Below are positions 27,210-37,233 of a stretch of DNA of 64,000 bases, in pieces. Where the stretch lies: positions 248,001 through 312,000 of the forward strand of contig NZ_QGTR01000005.1 of NCBI RefSeq assembly GCF_003182275.1. Direction: 5' to 3'. Made by a program: the position numbers and the translations under genes. The stretch comes from Hoeflea marina (GTDB lineage Bacteria; Pseudomonadota; Alphaproteobacteria; Rhizobiales; Rhizobiaceae). Every line of letters starts with the position of its first letter. The first letter of the stretch is position 1. The notes beneath the pieces were generated by a model. The model did not search any database. It was given only the letters and a program-made list of their open reading frames with translations, and was not told where the DNA came from.

Positions 27210-29900
27210 TCAGGCGGCCAGGTCGCGCAGCACCGTCTGAAGGATGCCGCCGTTCTTGAGGTATCCGAGTTCATCGAGCGTATCGACGCGGCAGACCAGC
27301 GGCACATCCTTGACCGTGCCATCGGCAAAGGTCACCTTGGCGACCTTCTTCTCGCCCGGCTGGATATTGGTCAGTCCCTCGATCGACACCGTCTCGTCGC
27401 CCTTCAGGTCGAGGCTTTCCCAGGATGTGCCTTCCTCGAAGACAAAGGGAATCACACCCATGCCAACCAGGTTGGACCGGTGAATGCGCTCGTAGGACTG
27501 GGCGATAACTGCACGGACTCCGAGCAGATTCGTTCCCTTTGCAGCCCAGTCACGCGACGAACCATTGCCATATTCGGCACCTGCGAAAATCACCAGCGGC
27601 ACGCCTTCGGCCTTGTACTGCATGGCCGCATCGAAGATCGAGACCTCCTCGCGCGACGGATAGTGGAAGGTGTAGCCACCTTCACGTCCGTTCGGTCCCA
27701 GCATGTGGTTGCGCAACCGGATATTGGCGAACGTGCCGCGCATCATCACTTCATGATTGCCGCGACGGGTGCCGTACTGATTGAAATCCGCCACGCCGAC
27801 CCCGTGATTGATCAGATAGGCGCCTGCCGGTGATTGGGCCTTGATCGAGCCTGCCGGAGAAATGTGGTCGGTGGTGATCTTGTCGCCGAACAGACCCAGC
27901 ACGCGAGCGCCCTTGATGTCGGAAATTCCGGCGCCGGTCTTGCCCATGCCCTCGAAATAGGGCGGGTTCTGCACATAGGTCGACGAGTCTTCCCAGGCAT
28001 AGGTCTGGCTCGTCGGCACTTCGACGGCCTGCCAGTTTTCGTCGCCCTTGAACACGTCGGCATACTTGGCCGCGTAGAGTGCGCGGGTGACATATTTCAT
28101 GATGAACTCCTGGATCTCCTGCGAGGAGGGCCAGATGTCCTTGAGGTAGACAGGGTTGCCGTCCTGGTCTTCGCCGATCGGCTCCTTGGTCAGGTCCATC
28201 TTGACCGAACCAGCCAGGGCGTAGGCCACCACCAGCGGCGGTGAGGCCAGGTAGTTGGCCTGCACGTCGGGCGAAATGCGGCCTTCGAAATTGCGGTTGC
28301 CCGACAGAACGCCGGCGGCAATCAGGCCCTTGTCGTTGATGGTCTTGGACACCGGCGCCGGCAGCGGGCCGGAATTGCCGATGCAGGTGGTGCAGCCGAA
28401 GCCGACCAGGTTGAAACCGAGCTTGTCGAGATCGGCCTGAAGCCCGGATTTTTCCAGATACTCGGCCACCACCTGGCTACCGGGCGCGAGCGAGGTCTTC
28501 ACCCACGGTTTGGTCTTGAGACCCTTGGCCAGTGCGTTGCGGGCCAAAAGCCCGGCGCCGATCAGAACGCTCGGGTTGGAGGTGTTGGTGCAGGAGGTGA
28601 TGGCGGCGATGGCGACATCGCCATGACCGAGATCGTAGTCCTCGCCCTCGACCTGGTAGCGATTGTTGAGCTGACCCGGTTTCTTGTATTCGTCTTCCAG
28701 CGACTTGGCGAAGCCGGTGGCGATGCCTTCGAGCGGAATCCGGCCTTCCGGACGCTTCGGACCAGCCATCGACGGCACGACGCTGCCGAGATCAAGATCG
28801 AGCGTGTCGGTGAACACCGGATCGGCTTCAGAGGTGTAGCGCCACATGCCCTGCGCCTTGGAATAGGCTTCAACCAGCTTGATGCGGTCTTCGTCGCGGC
28901 CCGACATCGTCAGGTAGTTGATGGTTTCGCCATCAACCGGGAAGAACCCGCAGGTGGCGCCATATTCCGGGCCCATGTTGCCGATTGTGGCGCGGTCGGC
29001 CAGCGACATCGAATCAAGGCCGGGGCCATAGAATTCGACGAACTTGGAGACGACGCCCTTCTTGCGCAGCATCTGCACCACGGTCAGCACCAGATCGGTG
29101 GCGGTGACGCCTTCCTTCAGCGCACCGGTGAGGCGGAAGCCGATAACTTCCGGGAGCAGCATCGAAATGGGCTGGCCGAGCATCGCTGCTTCGGCCTCGA
29201 TGCCGCCCACGCCCCAGCCCAGGACACCCAGACCATTGATCATGGTGGTGTGGCTGTCCGTGCCGACGCAGGTGTCGGGATAGGCGACGATCTCGCCGTC
29301 CTCTTCCTTGGTCCACACGGTCTGGCCAAGATATTCGAGATTGACCTGGTGGCAGATGCCGGTGCCGGGGGGGACGACGCGGAAATTCTTGAACGCCTGC
29401 TGGCCCCACTTGAGAAAGCGGTAGCGTTCGCCGTTGCGCTCGTATTCCAGTTCGACATTGCGGCCGAGCGCCGAGGCGGTGCCGAATTCGTCGACGATGA
29501 CCGAGTGGTCGATGACGAGATCGACGGGAACCAGCGGGTTGATCTTCTGCGGATCGCCGCCGAGCGCCACCATGGCGTCGCGCATGGCGGCCAGGTCGAC
29601 CACGGCGGGAACGCCGGTGAAATCCTGCATCAGAACGCGGGCGGGGCGATAGGCGATCTCAGCGTCCGCCTTGCCCTTGTTTGTGAGCCAGGCGACAACA
29701 GCGAGGATGTCGCCCTTCTTCACCGTGCGGCCGTCTTCATTGCGCAGGAGGTTCTCCAGAAGCACTTTCATGGAAAATGGCAGTTGCCCCACGCCGGCAA
29801 GACCGTTCTTTTCGGCTTCCACGAGGCTATAATAGACATAGTCGGTTCCGTCCACATTCAGGACGGACCGGCAATTGAAGCTGTCGAGTGATTTTGCCAC
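27210..29900 (-). CDS. acnA: Aconitate hydratase A
   Basis: 896 residues from GTG 29900, the length of rhizobial AcnA. A TTG two codons earlier is in frame but less likely. It interconverts citrate and isocitrate via cis-aconitate in the TCA cycle. The [4Fe-4S] cysteines are in [12 protein letters not shown] (~residue 435) and [15 protein letters not shown] (~residue 500). Substrate residues are seen in [20 protein letters not shown] and in the C-terminal swivel domain ([17 protein letters not shown]). IRP-like RNA binding is possible for the apo form. It is divergent from the ccm operon and has its own terminator. Confidence 0.98.
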   Translation of the reverse strand: MAKSLDSFNCRSVLNVDGTDYVYYSLVEAEKNGLAGVGQLPFSMKVLLENLLRNEDGRTVKKGDILAVVAWLTNKGKADAEIAYRPARVLMQDFTGVPAVVDLAAMRDAMVALGGDPQKINPLVPVDLVIDHSVIVDEFGTASALGRNVELEYERNGERYRFLKWGQQAFKNFRVVPPGTGICHQVNLEYLGQTVWTKEEDGEIVAYPDTCVGTDSHTTMINGLGVLGWGVGGIEAEAAMLGQPISMLLPEVIGFRLTGALKEGVTATDLVLTVVQMLRKKGVVSKFVEFYGPGLDSMSLADRATIGNMGPEYGATCGFFPVDGETINYLTMSGRDEDRIKLVEAYSKAQGMWRYTSEADPVFTDTLDLDLGSVVPSMAGPKRPEGRIPLEGIATGFAKSLEDEYKKPGQLNNRYQVEGEDYDLGHGDVAIAAITSCTNTSNPSVLIGAGLLARNALAKGLKTKPWVKTSLAPGSQVVAEYLEKSGLQADLDKLGFNLVGFGCTTCIGNSGPLPAPVSKTINDKGLIAAGVLSGNRNFEGRISPDVQANYLASPPLVVAYALAGSVKMDLTKEPIGEDQDGNPVYLKDIWPSSQEIQEFIMKYVTRALYAAKYADVFKGDENWQAVEVPTSQTYAWEDSSTYVQNPPYFEGMGKTGAGISDIKGARVLGLFGDKITTDHISPAGSIKAQSPAGAYLINHGVGVADFNQYGTRRGNHEVMMRGTFANIRLRNHMLGPNGREGGYTFHYPSREEVSIFDAAMQYKAEGVPLVIFAGAEYGNGSSRDWAAKGTNLLGVRAVIAQSYERIHRSNLVGMGVIPFVFEEGTSWESLDLKGDETVSIEGLTNIQPGEKKVAKVTFADGTVKDVPLVCRVDTLDELGYLKNGGILQTVLRDLAA

Positions 29901-30187
29901 AGGCAACCCGCTTTCGTCAGTTCAGCCGAAGTCTGAAGGCGAACACCTGATGCGCTGACGCGCTGTCGAGGATTGCGGGTACGATCATTTCCGCTGTCCG
30001 CCCGCGCCACCCTTTCGGGGTGCCATGTTCGGCTCCAGGATAAAAAATTCACGCCGACCGCTGGCGTGGTTGCAGGCCTTATAGATAATTTCGTAAGAAC
30101 GATCCAGACCAACAATCGGCGTAGAGCAGTGTTTTTTCAAAGATGTGAATCCGGGACCTGATCCCGGTGGCGGGAATACGGGGGCCA

Positions 30188-30859
30188 ATGCAGGCGAAAG
30201 CAACGAATTTACGCGGCCGGCGCGGGGACAGCGTCGTCTTCTCCGCTGTCGGTTTCACCCTGCAATCGGGCCGTGCCCTTGTCGTTACCGGCCCCAATGG
30301 CGCGGGCAAGTCCACCCTGCTGCGGGTTCTGGCCGGACTGCTCGGCGCCGACGAGGGCAGTTTCCGCCTGACGGACGCCGCCGGCATCGATCTCCCGGTC
30401 GCCCGGGAAGCGCACTATCTCGGCCACGCCAATGCGATGAAGCGGGAGCTCACGGTCACCGAAAACCTCTCGTTCTGGCGCAATTTTCTCGCTGCCGACC
30501 AGCCGTCGGGCCTCTCCGTCGATGCGGCCATCGACGCGGTCGGGCTCAGCGGCGTCGGGCACCTTCCCTTCGGCTATCTCTCGGCCGGCCAGAAGCGCCG
30601 CATCGCGCTTGCGCGTCTGTTGGTGGCGCGGCGGCCGCTGTGGCTGCTCGATGAGCCGACCGCGGCGCTCGACGCTAAGGCTGATTCGATGTTTGCCGGT
30701 CTGGTCACCGCGCATCTCGAGCGCGGCGGCATGGCGATCGCCGCCACCCACCAGCCGCTCGGGCTTGAGTCGGTCGAGACCCTGCGGCTCGACGGCGTCC
30801 ATCACGCCGTTGATTCGGAGCACGGCACCTGGGATGACAGGTCGGAGGTCCGGGCATGA
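30188..30859 (+). CDS. ccmA: Heme exporter ATP-binding protein CcmA
   Basis: 223 residues from ATG 30188 (MQAKATNLRGRRGDSVVFS). Walker A GPNGAGKST, signature LSAGQKRRIALARLL, Walker B LWLLDEPTAALD and the H-loop ATHQPL are present. It is the ATPase of the CcmABCD complex, which releases holo-CcmE heme chaperone during system I cytochrome c maturation at the inner membrane. The stop overlaps the ccmB start by 4 bases. A GC-rich hairpin (CCGGGA-CCTGA-TCCCGG, 30151-30167) precedes the start. CcmE, F and H are not in the window; in rhizobia they are usually in a separate cyc cluster. Confidence 0.96.
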   Translation: MQAKATNLRGRRGDSVVFSAVGFTLQSGRALVVTGPNGAGKSTLLRVLAGLLGADEGSFRLTDAAGIDLPVAREAHYLGHANAMKRELTVTENLSFWRNFLAADQPSGLSVDAAIDAVGLSGVGHLPFGYLSAGQKRRIALARLLVARRPLWLLDEPTAALDAKADSMFAGLVTAHLERGGMAIAATHQPLGLESVETLRLDGVHHAVDSEHGTWDDRSEVRA

Positions 30860-31518
30860 TGGCGCTGTTCCGCCGCGATCTCGCCATCGCTACCCGGTCC
30901 GGCGGCGCGGCCATGCTGGCGGTGCTGTTCTTTCTCGCCGTCGTCGCCGTCGCACCCTTCGGCATCGGCCCGGATCTCAACCTGCTTGCCCGGATCGGCC
31001 CGGCCTTTCTCTGGATCGGCGCGTTGCTGGCTTCGCTGCTCGGTCTTGACCGGCTGTTCCAGGCCGACCGCGAGGACGGCTCTCTCGACCTCATCCTGAT
31101 GCAGGAGACGCCGGATCTCATCCTCACCGTCTTCGTCAAGAGCTTTGCCCACTGGGTGGCAAGCGGCCTGCCGCTGGTGCTCGTCTCGCCTCTGCTCGGA
31201 CTGCTGATGAACATGGGGCTCGAATCGACCGGCGCGGTCATGCTGACGCTGCTGGCCGGCACGCCGGCGATTGCCTTCATCGGTGCCACCGGCGCCGCGG
31301 TGGCCGTGGCCTTGCCCCGCGGCGGTCTGCTGGTCTCGATCCTGATCCTGCCGCTGGCCATTCCGGTGCTGATTTTCGGCGTCAGCGCCAGCTATGCCGC
31401 CGTCACCGACCCGGACCCGTTCTGGCCGCCGTTCATGATCCTCTCGGCCATCACCCTGTTTTTCGCGGCACTCGGGCCGGTGGCGGCGGCCGTGGCGCTC
31501 AAGGCAGCGGCAGATTGA
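30856..31518 (+). CDS. ccmB: Heme exporter permease CcmB
   Basis: 220 residues with six hydrophobic segments. The start MMALFRRDLAIATRSGGAAMLAVLFFLAVV and the ALLASLLGLDRLFQADREDGSLDLI block are the CcmB signature. It forms the membrane part of the CcmAB ATPase complex. ATG overlaps the ccmA stop (ATGA). The gap to ccmC is 44 bases. Confidence 0.96.
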   Translation: MMALFRRDLAIATRSGGAAMLAVLFFLAVVAVAPFGIGPDLNLLARIGPAFLWIGALLASLLGLDRLFQADREDGSLDLILMQETPDLILTVFVKSFAHWVASGLPLVLVSPLLGLLMNMGLESTGAVMLTLLAGTPAIAFIGATGAAVAVALPRGGLLVSILILPLAIPVLIFGVSASYAAVTDPDPFWPPFMILSAITLFFAALGPVAAAVALKAAAD

Positions 31519-31562
31519 CCCGGGCAATTGAACTTGTCCGGGCAAATGGCTAGACAGATGCC

Positions 31563-32324
31563 ATGAGCGATGTGAGCATCTCCCCAGGCTGGCTGACGAG
31601 ATTGGCCAATCCCTCCCGATTCCTGGAGCTGAGCGGCCGGATTCTTCCCTGGCTCTGGGCAGCGACGCTGGCGGCTTTCGCGGCCGGGCTCGTCATGTCG
31701 TTCAACGCCCCCGAGGATTACCAGCAGGGCATCACCGTTTCGATCATGTTCATCCATGTGCCCGCCGCCTGGCTGGCGATGATGTGCTATTCGCTGATGG
31801 CCGTCTCGGCGATCGGCACGCTGGTCTGGCGCCATCCGCTGGCCGATGTCTCGGCCAAGGCGGCCGCGCCCATTGGCGCGGTCTTCACCTTCCTGGCGCT
31901 GGTTACCGGTTCGCTCTGGGGCCGGCCTATGTGGGGCACCTGGTGGGTCTGGGACGCGCGCCTGACCTCGGTCTTCGTGCTGTTCCTGATGTACCTCGGC
32001 CTGATCGCGCTCAACCGCGCCATGGACGAGCCGGGGCGCGCGGCGCGGGCCACCGCGGTGCTGATCCTGGTCGGCTTCGTCAACATCCCCATCATCAAGT
32101 TCTCGGTCAACTGGTGGAACACTTTGCACCAGCCCGCAAGCGTCATGCGGCTCGACGGGCCGACGATCCATCCTTCGCTGCTCTATCCGCTGCTGGTCAT
32201 GGCGGTGGCGTTCACGCTGCTGTTCTTCACGCTGCACATGATGGCGATGCGCAACGAGATCTGGCGCCGCCGGGTCCAGACGATGCGCCACCGGGCCGCG
32301 CGCGCCATCGGATCGGGCCAATGA
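31563..32324 (+). CDS. ccmC: Heme-handling protein CcmC
   Basis: 253 residues with six membrane segments. The tryptophan-rich heme-handling motif GTWWVWDARLTSVFVL lies near residue 125, flanked by the conserved periplasmic His in MFIHVPAAWLA (~residue 62) and the second in LHQPASVMRLDGPTIHPS. CcmC delivers heme to CcmE in the periplasm. Its stop overlaps the ccmD start. Confidence 0.97.
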   Translation: MSDVSISPGWLTRLANPSRFLELSGRILPWLWAATLAAFAAGLVMSFNAPEDYQQGITVSIMFIHVPAAWLAMMCYSLMAVSAIGTLVWRHPLADVSAKAAAPIGAVFTFLALVTGSLWGRPMWGTWWVWDARLTSVFVLFLMYLGLIALNRAMDEPGRAARATAVLILVGFVNIPIIKFSVNWWNTLHQPASVMRLDGPTIHPSLLYPLLVMAVAFTLLFFTLHMMAMRNEIWRRRVQTMRHRAARAIGSGQ

Positions 32325-32494
32325 TGAGCCATCTGGCCTTTGTGGCACTGGCCTATGGCGTTACCGCCCTGACCGTCGCGGCCATGGTGCTCGCCATCGT
32401 TCTCGATGGCCGCGCCCGCAGACGTGAACTCGCCGATCTCGAGGCCCGCGGCATCCGCCGCCGCGCCGCCGGCGCTGACGGGATCGTGTCATGA
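32321..32494 (+). CDS. ccmD: Heme exporter protein CcmD
   Basis: 57 residues, with start ATG at 32321 or 32324 overlapping the ccmC stop. One membrane helix (VALAYGVTALTVAAMVLAIVL) is followed by a basic, charged tail (DGRARRRELADLEARGI), the usual CcmD layout. CcmD holds CcmC and CcmE together so holo-CcmE can be released. The stop overlaps the ccmG start by four bases. Confidence 0.93.
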   Translation: MMSHLAFVALAYGVTALTVAAMVLAIVLDGRARRRELADLEARGIRRRAAGADGIVS

Positions 32495-33105
32495 CCGAAC
32501 GACCCGAAGCTTCACCCGGCAGGCCGGCGGCGGCCGGGCGCCGTCGACTGCTGCTCGCCTTTCTACCGCTGATCCTGTTCATGGCGCTGGCGGGCGTGTT
32601 CCTTTACCAGCTGGGCTCCGGCAAGGACGCCAGCGAGATTCCCTCTGTACTCATCGGCTCCCGGGCGCCGAGCCTGGCGCTGGCGCCGCTGGAGGGACTC
32701 AACCGCGACGGCGTGCCCGTTCCCGCGCTCACCGATGCGGCGGTTGCCGGCAGGCTGACGCTGGTCAATGTCTGGGCTTCCTGGTGCGTGCCCTGCCGCC
32801 AGGAGCATCCGCTGCTGTTTGCTCTCGGGCAGGATCCGCGCCTGACCCTGGTCGGTATCAATTACAAGGACAAGTCCGAGAACGCGCTGCGGTTCCTCGG
32901 CGAGCTCGGCAACCCCTTTGCCGCCGTCGGCATCGATCCCGCCGGCCAGTCGGCCATCGACTGGGGCGTCTACGGCATTCCCGAGACCTATCTTGTCGGC
33001 CCCGACGGCACCATCCTGTTCAAGCAGATCGGCCCCTTCACCGAAGAAACGATGGCCTCCAGGCTGATGCCTGTCATCGAAAAGCATGCCGGCCCCGCAT
33101 CCTGA
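32491..33105 (+). CDS. ccmG: Thiol:disulfide interchange protein CcmG/DsbE (CycY)
   Basis: 204 residues. An N-terminal anchor (residues ~22-42, LLLAFLPLILFMALAGVFLY) is followed by a periplasmic thioredoxin fold. The active site WASWCVPCRQEHP (CVPC) lies near residue 95, and the cis-Pro loop is YGIPETYLVGPDG. It reduces apocytochrome c or CcmH before heme attachment. The stop of ccmD overlaps its ATG, so the ccmABCDG genes form one tightly coupled operon. Confidence 0.96.
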   Translation: MTERPEASPGRPAAAGRRRLLLAFLPLILFMALAGVFLYQLGSGKDASEIPSVLIGSRAPSLALAPLEGLNRDGVPVPALTDAAVAGRLTLVNVWASWCVPCRQEHPLLFALGQDPRLTLVGINYKDKSENALRFLGELGNPFAAVGIDPAGQSAIDWGVYGIPETYLVGPDGTILFKQIGPFTEETMASRLMPVIEKHAGPAS

Positions 33106-33141
33106 CTGGCTCTTTGCCGGCCGCGGTCCTATGGTTCCCGC

Positions 33142-33669
33142 ATGGACAAGAGCATCAACTTCCGACGCCTGATTCCCGATGGCGACACCCATGAGCGCGA
33201 CGTCTGCGCCAGTTGCGGTTTCGTCAACTACCAGAACCCGCGCATCGTCGTCGGCTCCGTCGTGCGCCATGCCGGCAAGGTGCTGCTGTGCCGTCGCGCG
33301 ATCGAGCCCCGGCGCGGCTTCTGGACCGTGCCGGCCGGTTATCTCGAACTCAATGAGACGCCCGAACACGGCGCCCTGCGCGAAGCGCGCGAGGAGGCGC
33401 TCGCCCGCCTCCATCTCGGCGATTTGCTGGCGGTCTATTCCGTGCCGCATCTGAGCCAGGTGCAGCTCATCTACCGCGCCGAGTTCGCTGCGCTCGACTC
33501 CGACCAGCCGCTGTTCGGCGCCGGAGAGGAGAGCCTGGAGGTCGGCCTGTTCGACTGGGACCGCCTGCCGCTCGGCGACATCGCCTTCCCGACGGTGCAC
33601 TGGATGCTCGACCACGAGCGCGAGGTTCAGGCGAAGGGCTATCATGGTCCGTTCGGCAATCCCGCCTGA
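33142..33669 (+). CDS. Nudix hydrolase with N-terminal CxxC element
   Basis: 175 residues. The Nudix box GYLELNETPEHGALREAREEAL (G-x5-E-x7-REUxEE) begins near residue 69. Before it, a short segment DTHERDVCASCGFVNYQNPRIVVGSVV resembles the zinc-ribbon lead-in of NudC-like and ADP-ribose-type Nudix enzymes, but only one CxxC pair is present, so a full zinc ribbon is not evident. The fold end VGLFDWDRLPLGDIAFPTV is typical. The substrate, perhaps NADH, ADP-ribose or nucleotide sugars, is not assignable. It may be read from the ccm operon 36 bases upstream. Confidence 0.92.
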   Translation: MDKSINFRRLIPDGDTHERDVCASCGFVNYQNPRIVVGSVVRHAGKVLLCRRAIEPRRGFWTVPAGYLELNETPEHGALREAREEALARLHLGDLLAVYSVPHLSQVQLIYRAEFAALDSDQPLFGAGEESLEVGLFDWDRLPLGDIAFPTVHWMLDHEREVQAKGYHGPFGNPA

Positions 33670-33684
33670 CGGTGAGCCAGAGCA

Positions 33685-33748
33685 TTTCCAGACCAAGTGA
33701 ATGTCACTTCGTCGTCGAACAATGCGACGTATCAGAAACCTGGAGCGC
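33685..33748 (+). repeat. Intergenic repeat family A, copy 2
   Basis: A 64-base block TTTCCAGACCAAGTGAATG...TGGAGCGC, 53 of 64 bases identical to 2862-2925 without gaps. It contains the short inverted repeat AAGTGA-ATG-TCACTT followed by CGTCGTCGAACAATGCGAC. It lies in the gap between the Nudix gene and the convergent yciB gene. Confidence 0.7.
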
Positions 33749-33834
33749 TTCTGCGGGTCGATGAAAGGCAGAACCGATCTGTTGGGCGAACCGCAGGCAT
33801 CGGCGAGCCACCCTCAGCCGCCGCGCCCGCCGCT

Positions 33835-34512
33835 TCAGGCCTGGTCCTTGGCCTCTTCGGGAAGGGCATGCCGCATCATCAGCGGCATCTGCGCCAGCAT
33901 GAACAGGATCGACAGCGGCATGTTGCCCCACACCTTGAAGGCAATCCAGGTATCGGTGGAGAAATTGCGCCACATCACCTCGTTGACGACCGCCATCACC
34001 AGGAAATAGACACCCCAGCGGAAGGTGAGCTTGCGCCAACCCTCCGCATCAAGTTGAAAAGCCGAATCGAACACATAGCCGAGAAGGGATCGTCCAAACC
34101 AGAGGCCGCCGAGCAGGATTGTCCCGAACATGGTGTTGATGATGGTCGGCTTGATCTTGAAGAAAAACTCGTCGTGAAGCCAGAAGCCTATCGCGCCGAA
34201 AACGAAGATCACCACGGCGGAGAGAATTGGCATGATCGGGAGCGATCGGAGCAAGATCCATGAGATCGTCAGCGCGATCGCCGTTGCCGCCATGAATGCA
34301 GCACTGGCTATGAAGATGGGCTTACCGAGCGAAGCCAGCATCGGAAACTGTTCGGCCATCCATTCGGCTTTGCTGTTGGCGAAGAAGAAGACGAGCAGCG
34401 GCCCGAGCTCGAGAGCGAGCTTCAGCACCGGGTTGATGTGCTTGCGCTTCGGATCGGCGGGATCGCGCTCGAACAGCGACTGGTCTTCGGTTTCACTCTT
34501 GTGGTCGCTCAC
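33835..34512 (-). CDS. yciB: Inner membrane septation protein A (YciB/IspZ)
   Basis: 225 residues with about five to six membrane segments. After a charged N-terminus, the family-conserved [27 protein letters not shown] appears, then [27 protein letters not shown] and [20 protein letters not shown]. It starts at a GTG that overlaps the ftsY stop by 4 bases (GTGA), so it is translationally coupled to ftsY. YciB affects cell-envelope synthesis and division and interacts with elongation and division proteins in E. coli. Rhizobial genomes usually place this gene after ftsY. Confidence 0.93.
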   Translation of the reverse strand: MSDHKSETEDQSLFERDPADPKRKHINPVLKLALELGPLLVFFFANSKAEWMAEQFPMLASLGKPIFIASAAFMAATAIALTISWILLRSLPIMPILSAVVIFVFGAIGFWLHDEFFFKIKPTIINTMFGTILLGGLWFGRSLLGYVFDSAFQLDAEGWRKLTFRWGVYFLVMAVVNEVMWRNFSTDTWIAFKVWGNMPLSILFMLAQMPLMMRHALPEEAKDQA

Positions 34513-36095
34513 TCTGTCTCTCCGGCAATGGCTGCGGCGAAATCCTTCGCCTCGAATGGTTCGAGATCGTCGACGCCTTCGCCGACCCCGATGAAATAGA
34601 CCGGCAGTTTGTGCTTGGCCGCGATTGCCACCAGGATGCCGCCGCGCGCCGTGCCATCAAGTTTCGTCATCACCAGGCCGTTGACGCCGGCGATGTTGCG
34701 GAAGATCTCGACCTGGTTGAGAGCGTTCTGACCGGTGGTGGCATCCAGCGTCTGAAGCACCGTGTGCGGTGCCTCCGGATCGAGCTTGCCGATGACCCGG
34801 ACCACCTTGGCCAGTTCGTCCATCAGCTCGGTGCGGTTCTGCAGCCTCCCGGCAGTGTCGATGATGAGCACGTCGGCCTTGGCGGTACGGGCCGCCTCGA
34901 AGGCTTCGTAGGCAAGGCCGGCCGCGTCGGCACCGAGACGGGTCGAGATCACCTGTGCCCCGGTGCGTTCGCCCCAGATCTTGAGCTGCTCGATGGCCGC
35001 GGCGCGGAACGTGTCGCCGGCCGCCAGCATCACCTTGAGCCCGCCGGCGGACAGTTTGGCCGACAGCTTGCCGATCGTGGTGGTCTTGCCGGTGCCGTTG
35101 ACGCCGACGACGAGGATGACATGCGGCCGGTGGCTGAGGTCGAGCTGCAGCGGCTTTGCCACCGGCGAGAGCACCTTCTCGATCTCGGCCGCCATCACGC
35201 GGTTGACCTCGGCAGCCGAGATGTCCCTGCCGTAGCGGCTGGCCGACAGCGCTCCGGTGATCCGCATCGCCGTCTCGACGCCAAGATCTGCCTGGATCAG
35301 CACGTCCTCGAGGTCCTGGAGAGTGTCGTCGTCAAGCTTGCGCTTGGTGAAGATCGAGGTGACCTGACCGGTGAGCTGCGAGGAGCTGCGCGACAGCCCC
35401 TGGCGCAGTTTCTGCCACCAGCCTGCCTGTGTCTGCGGTTCCGCAGCGGGCGTTGCCAGGGGTGCGGCGCGCGACACGGTCTTGCCAACCTGCACGGTGC
35501 CCGAGGGCGTCTCCGGTCCCTCCAGGGCTGCTGGTTCGGGGACGGGAGAGACCTCGATCTCTTGCAGCCCTGCGGGGGCGGTAAGGCCGGCCCGATCCTG
35601 CGCGGCTTCTGCCGTGGCCGGCTCCCCGGCGTCGGGCAATCCGTGAGGCATGACGGGCATGATTTCGCCGGCCTCCGCGTGCCCCGCCTCCGAAGCAACC
35701 TCAGGCTCAATCGCCCCGGTTCCCGGCGCGCCTTGCGCCGGCGTCACCAGATCGGCGGGCACGATCTCCGCACCGGGCAAGCGTTCGGGATTGCCGGGCG
35801 CATCCGCCGGTGCCGCGATCGGCGGCTCGCCGGCATGCTCCTCATCCGCGGGCTCGGGTGTCGACAGATCGGGTTCGGGCGCCGTCTCCGGGGTGAACTC
35901 CATGGCGCTGTCGGCGGGAAAGCCGCTGACCACAGAGTCCCCCGCCGACCGCGGCAGCGGCGGCAGCGAGGCGATCTTCGGCTCGGCCAAACCTTCGGCC
36001 ACGGTCTCGGATGCGCGTGCCGCCTCCGTCCCGGAAGCGGCGGCGGGCTTGCCCTTGCCGAAGGAGAACACCTTTTTGATGAAGTCTAGAGCCAT
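34509..36095 (-). CDS. ftsY: Signal recognition particle receptor FtsY
   Basis: 528 residues. ATG at 36095 starts the typical basic amphipathic [17 protein letters not shown]; a longer in-frame start upstream is not conserved. Residues ~20-215 are an acidic, Pro/Ala/Glu-rich A-domain for membrane contact. The N domain follows ([20 protein letters not shown]), then the G domain: G1 [15 protein letters not shown], the IBD-containing [15 protein letters not shown]3 DTAGRLQ and G4 [11 protein letters not shown]. It binds Ffh-ribosome complexes at the membrane with reciprocal GTP hydrolysis. In many Rhizobiales mtaB precedes ftsY; here only ~183 bases separate it from dapF. Confidence 0.97.
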   Translation of the reverse strand: MALDFIKKVFSFGKGKPAAASGTEAARASETVAEGLAEPKIASLPPLPRSAGDSVVSGFPADSAMEFTPETAPEPDLSTPEPADEEHAGEPPIAAPADAPGNPERLPGAEIVPADLVTPAQGAPGTGAIEPEVASEAGHAEAGEIMPVMPHGLPDAGEPATAEAAQDRAGLTAPAGLQEIEVSPVPEPAALEGPETPSGTVQVGKTVSRAAPLATPAAEPQTQAGWWQKLRQGLSRSSSQLTGQVTSIFTKRKLDDDTLQDLEDVLIQADLGVETAMRITGALSASRYGRDISAAEVNRVMAAEIEKVLSPVAKPLQLDLSHRPHVILVVGVNGTGKTTTIGKLSAKLSAGGLKVMLAAGDTFRAAAIEQLKIWGERTGAQVISTRLGADAAGLAYEAFEAARTAKADVLIIDTAGRLQNRTELMDELAKVVRVIGKLDPEAPHTVLQTLDATTGQNALNQVEIFRNIAGVNGLVMTKLDGTARGGILVAIAAKHKLPVYFIGVGEGVDDLEPFEAKDFAAAIAGETE

Positions 36096-36278
36096 GCCTG
36101 CGTCAGTCCTTGTATCGGCGGGCGCTCTCGCCCGCGGCGATGCCCTGCCTGTCAATCCGCTGCGCAATGCCCGGAAATGCGGGCGCTGGCAACCCTCGGG
36201 CACGGATCCGGCTCCCGCGGCTGCCCGGCAAGGCTGATCGGGCGCCACGGCCGCGCGCTGCTGTCCGCTGTTGCAGGA

Positions 36279-37178
36279 TCAAGCATCCTGCTCCGCGGGC
36301 TGCCACTGGCCGCCGGCGGGATCGAGCGAGCCGGAGAACTCCCATTCGGCCGGACCGGTCATGATCACATGGTTGGTGTCGCGCCAGTCGATGATCAGCG
36401 GCCCGCCGGGCACATGCACGATGGTCCTGCGTCCCGTGCGTCCGGTTCGCGCCGCCGCCACGCCGGTGGCGCAGGCGGCCGATCCGCAGGCGCGGGTCAG
36501 GCCGGCGCCTCGTTCCCAGGTGCGGATCCGGATCTCGTCGGCGGCCTCCACCCGGGCAATCGAGATGTTGGCCCGCTCCGGAAAGATCGGGTGGTTCTCG
36601 AGCAGCGGCCCGAAACGCTCCAGGTCAAAGGACCAGACGTCCTCGCTTACCCAGAAGATGGCGTGCGGGTTGCCCATCGACACGACCGAAGGCGAATGCA
36701 GCACCGGCGCATCGATCGGGCCGATCTGCAGCTCGATCTGGCGCGTGTCGTGGAACGCTTCCGACAACGGGATGCGGTTCCACTCGAACGCCGGTTCGCC
36801 CATGTCGACGGCGATCAGCCCGTCGGAGAGCTCCTCGGCGGAGATGATGCCGGTCGGCGCCTGGAACGTGTAGCTCTTGCGGCCGGTCTCGGCGGCCAGC
36901 GCCTGCACGACGCAGCGGGTGCCGTTGCCGCAGGCCTGCGCCCGACTGCCGTCGGAGTTGATGATGTCGATGCGGTAATCGGTGCCCTCGAGCACCGGAT
37001 CGTGGATCGCCATGATCTGGTCGAAGGCCGTGGCCGGATCGGCGGCCAGCGCGATGGCGGCCTCGGACTCGACGCGCCCGGCGCGCCCACGCATGTCGAC
37101 GACGAGAATCTCGTTTCCGAGCCCGTTCATCTTGGCGAAGGGAACCTGTGCGGTCATGGTCTGGGCCTGCGTTGTCAT
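36279..37178 (-). CDS. dapF: Diaminopimelate epimerase
   Basis: 299 residues. It converts LL- to meso-diaminopimelate for lysine and peptidoglycan. The two catalytic cysteines are in GNGTRCVV (~residue 85) and [13 protein letters not shown] (~residue 235). The start [19 protein letters not shown] and the [11 protein letters not shown] block are standard. ATG 37178 is used; a Met at codon 8 is an alternative. It is transcribed alone or with the gene(s) downstream. The 183-base space to ftsY has no gene. Confidence 0.97.
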   Translation of the reverse strand: MTTQAQTMTAQVPFAKMNGLGNEILVVDMRGRAGRVESEAAIALAADPATAFDQIMAIHDPVLEGTDYRIDIINSDGSRAQACGNGTRCVVQALAAETGRKSYTFQAPTGIISAEELSDGLIAVDMGEPAFEWNRIPLSEAFHDTRQIELQIGPIDAPVLHSPSVVSMGNPHAIFWVSEDVWSFDLERFGPLLENHPIFPERANISIARVEAADEIRIRTWERGAGLTRACGSAACATGVAAARTGRTGRRTIVHVPGGPLIIDWRDTNHVIMTGPAEWEFSGSLDPAGGQWQPAEQDA

Positions 37179-37233
37179 GTGCGCCTATATGGCCCAAACA
37201 GGCCCGGATTACCAGTGCGCCGCGTCTCGGTGC

